DNA from: Dolichospermum sp. FACHB-1091
GTDB lineage: Bacteria > Cyanobacteriota > Cyanobacteriia > Cyanobacteriales > Nostocaceae
DNA length: 64,000 nucleotides
Reading direction: 5' to 3'
NCBI RefSeq assembly: GCF_014697585.1
Contig: NZ_JACJSB010000010.1
Span: 62,001-126,000, forward strand
The translations under genes were made by a program, and so were the position numbers. The first letter of the stretch is position 1, and every line of letters begins with the position of its first letter. This document shows positions 62,740 to 64,000 of the stretch, piece after piece. The notes under the pieces are model-generated. The model searched no databases, was not told the origin of the DNA, and saw only the letters and a list, made by a program, of their open reading frames with translations.

Positions 62740-64000
62740 TTAAAGAGTGCCAAAGCCTTTTTTCTTTTTCTCTTTCTTTTTCTTCGCTGGTGCTGCGCCC
62801 CCAGGATAGCCACGCCAGCCTGGTGAAGGACGATTTCCTGCGGCTAAAGGATTTCCACCCCCAAACATTCCTGGCATACCGGGAATGCCCCCTTGTCCCA
62901 TTTGCTGCATGAGCGATCGCATTTTTTGAAAGTCCGCCACTAGTTTGCTTACATCCGCTTCTCTGTATCCAGAACCAGCCGCTATTCTCTTTCTCCGACT
63001 GGGAGAACTAGATAATAAATCTGGATCACGTCTCTCTTTTCCAGTCATGGAATTGATCATGGCTTCACAGCGTTTTAGCTGGGTTTCTCCCTGCTTTAAC
63101 TGGTCATCGGAAAGCTTATTCATACCCGGAATCATCTTCATGATTCCACCTAATGACCCCATATTCTTCAACAACCGCATTTGCTTGAGAAAGTCAGTAA
63201 AATCAAATTTCGCTGACAGGATTTTCTCCTGCATTTTCTCCGCGTCGGCCAAATCTATCTCTTCTTGGGCTTTTTCTACCAGGGTGAGAACATCCCCCAT
63301 GCCCAAAATCCGCGAAGCCATCCGTTCCGGGTAAAATGGCTGCAAGGCCTCGACTTTTTCCCCCACACCCACAAATTTAATCGGCGCACCGGAAATTTGC
63401 CGCACAGATAACGCTGCACCACCTCGGCTATCCCCATCCATTTTCGTCAGGATTGCCCCTGTAATGCCAATTTGATCATGGAAGGTGCGCGTTAGATTTG
63501 CCGCCTCTTGCCCGGTCATTGCGTCCACAACCAGTAAGGTTTCGTCAGGTTCAACTACCTGTTTAATGCGGGCTAATTCCGCCATCATCCCTTCGTCTAT
63601 TTGCAACCGTCCAGCAGTATCAATAATTACTGTATTTATGCCTTCTGTTCTGGCGCGTTCCACACCCTGACGGGCAATTTCTACAGGGTCTGCCTCAATT
63701 CCCAGTTCAAAAACTGGTACGTCAATTTGCTTACCCAGAGTGATTAATTGATCAATTGCTGCGGGACGATAAATATCCGTAGCCACTAATAAGCAACTAC
63801 GCTCTTGTTTGCGTAAATGTAAGGCTAATTTGGCTGTAGCTGTGGTTTTCCCGGTCCCTTGTAAACCAGCCATTAACACAACGGTGGTTTTCCCTGTAAC
63901 TTCTGCTAAGGGAACATTTTCCTCTCCCATGACCCGCACCAGTTCATCATAAACAATTTTGATGAATTGTTGGTCAGGACGCACACCGCTGATAACTTCA
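62740..64000 (-). CDS. ffh: Signal recognition particle protein Ffh (N terminus cut off)
   Basis: Partial, 420 of about 490 residues; the frame continues past base 64000. The G domain is seen in VLMAGLQGTGKTTATAKLAL (P-loop GLQGTGKTT), DTAGRLQIDEGMMAEL and TKMDGDSRGGAALS. The Met-rich M domain (ANM...QMRLLKNMGSLGGIMKMI) binds signal peptides and 4.5S RNA; the tail ends KKKKEKKKKGFGTL. Its receptor FtsY is at 12.6 kb. Confidence 0.97.
   Translation of the reverse strand, partial: EVISGVRPDQQFIKIVYDELVRVMGEENVPLAEVTGKTTVVLMAGLQGTGKTTATAKLALHLRKQERSCLLVATDIYRPAAIDQLITLGKQIDVPVFELGIEADPVEIARQGVERARTEGINTVIIDTAGRLQIDEGMMAELARIKQVVEPDETLLVVDAMTGQEAANLTRTFHDQIGITGAILTKMDGDSRGGAALSVRQISGAPIKFVGVGEKVEALQPFYPERMASRILGMGDVLTLVEKAQEEIDLADAEKMQEKILSAKFDFTDFLKQMRLLKNMGSLGGIMKMIPGMNKLSDDQLKQGETQLKRCEAMINSMTGKERRDPDLLSSSPSRRKRIAAGSGYREADVSKLVADFQKMRSLMQQMGQGGIPGMPGMFGGGNPLAAGNRPSPGWRGYPGGAAPAKKKKEKKKKGFGTL

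Overview
The window is a piece of a filamentous, probably heterocyst-forming cyanobacterial chromosome (Nostocales; Anabaena, Dolichospermum or Aphanizomenon-like). The evidence is photosystem I genes (psaE, psaF-psaJ-psaL), psb28, chlorophyll synthase, a cyAbrB regulator, HIP1 octamers (GCGATCGC), heptameric tandem repeats of the STRR type, low G+C, and the gene families only common in this group (XisH/XisI, PatA/PatF cyanobactin enzymes, DUF2862, DUF3134). No database search was possible; family names come from motif recognition.

Layout. 1-10 kb: a membrane protein, a GT39-like glycosyltransferase, a ClC-CBS channel, cyAbrB, an Rrf2 regulator, cobD, pyrR and a LabA-like NYN protein. 10-19 kb: a minus-strand block DUF502-nusB-ftsY-SpoIIE phosphatase, a gene broken by a GC-rich repeat, and murG. 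19-31 kb: rpsP-KH protein-phoH, a two-gene ATPase/TOPRIM cassette (21.2-23.2 kb), tRNA-Tyr and tRNA-Thr, a Get3d-like ATPase, chlG, mutM, psaE, a fibrillin and mraY. 31-45 kb: moaB (its 5' end tandemly duplicated), psb28, an alkaline phosphatase, tsaD, psaF-psaJ-psaL, remA-gmk, an acyl-CoA synthetase, and the UDP-glucuronate/UDP-xylose pair. 45-52 kb: an accessory strip with a DUF262/HNH (GmrSD-like) protein, a second ATPase/TOPRIM cassette, a CopG-like gene split by a miniature element, and a DUF4065/toxin-like pair. 52.5-62.5 kb: a broken-up cyanobactin locus. The window closes with ffh, cut by the window edge.

The most interesting region is 52.5-61 kb. It holds a PatA-family subtilisin with in-frame repeat insertions, a PatF-family gene, a 3' scrap of a second patA/patG-type gene, and small genes resembling patB and patC. 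No precursor peptide gene, no patD and no complete patG were seen. Between the parts lie XisH/XisI, an Uma2 nuclease-like gene, an HNH pair, HicAB and a REP-type (Y1) transposase, so the locus looks like a decaying peptide cluster filled with selfish or stabilising modules.

The window is also rich in small mobile repeats. One ~91-bp miniature element with AGGACTTACGC ends is present in five copies (three with apparent 5-bp target duplications, one splitting a gene). Others are a 220-bp element with GGGCTTGCTGAA ends, a composite palindrome starting CTCGTTCCCAG, and several heptamer arrays.
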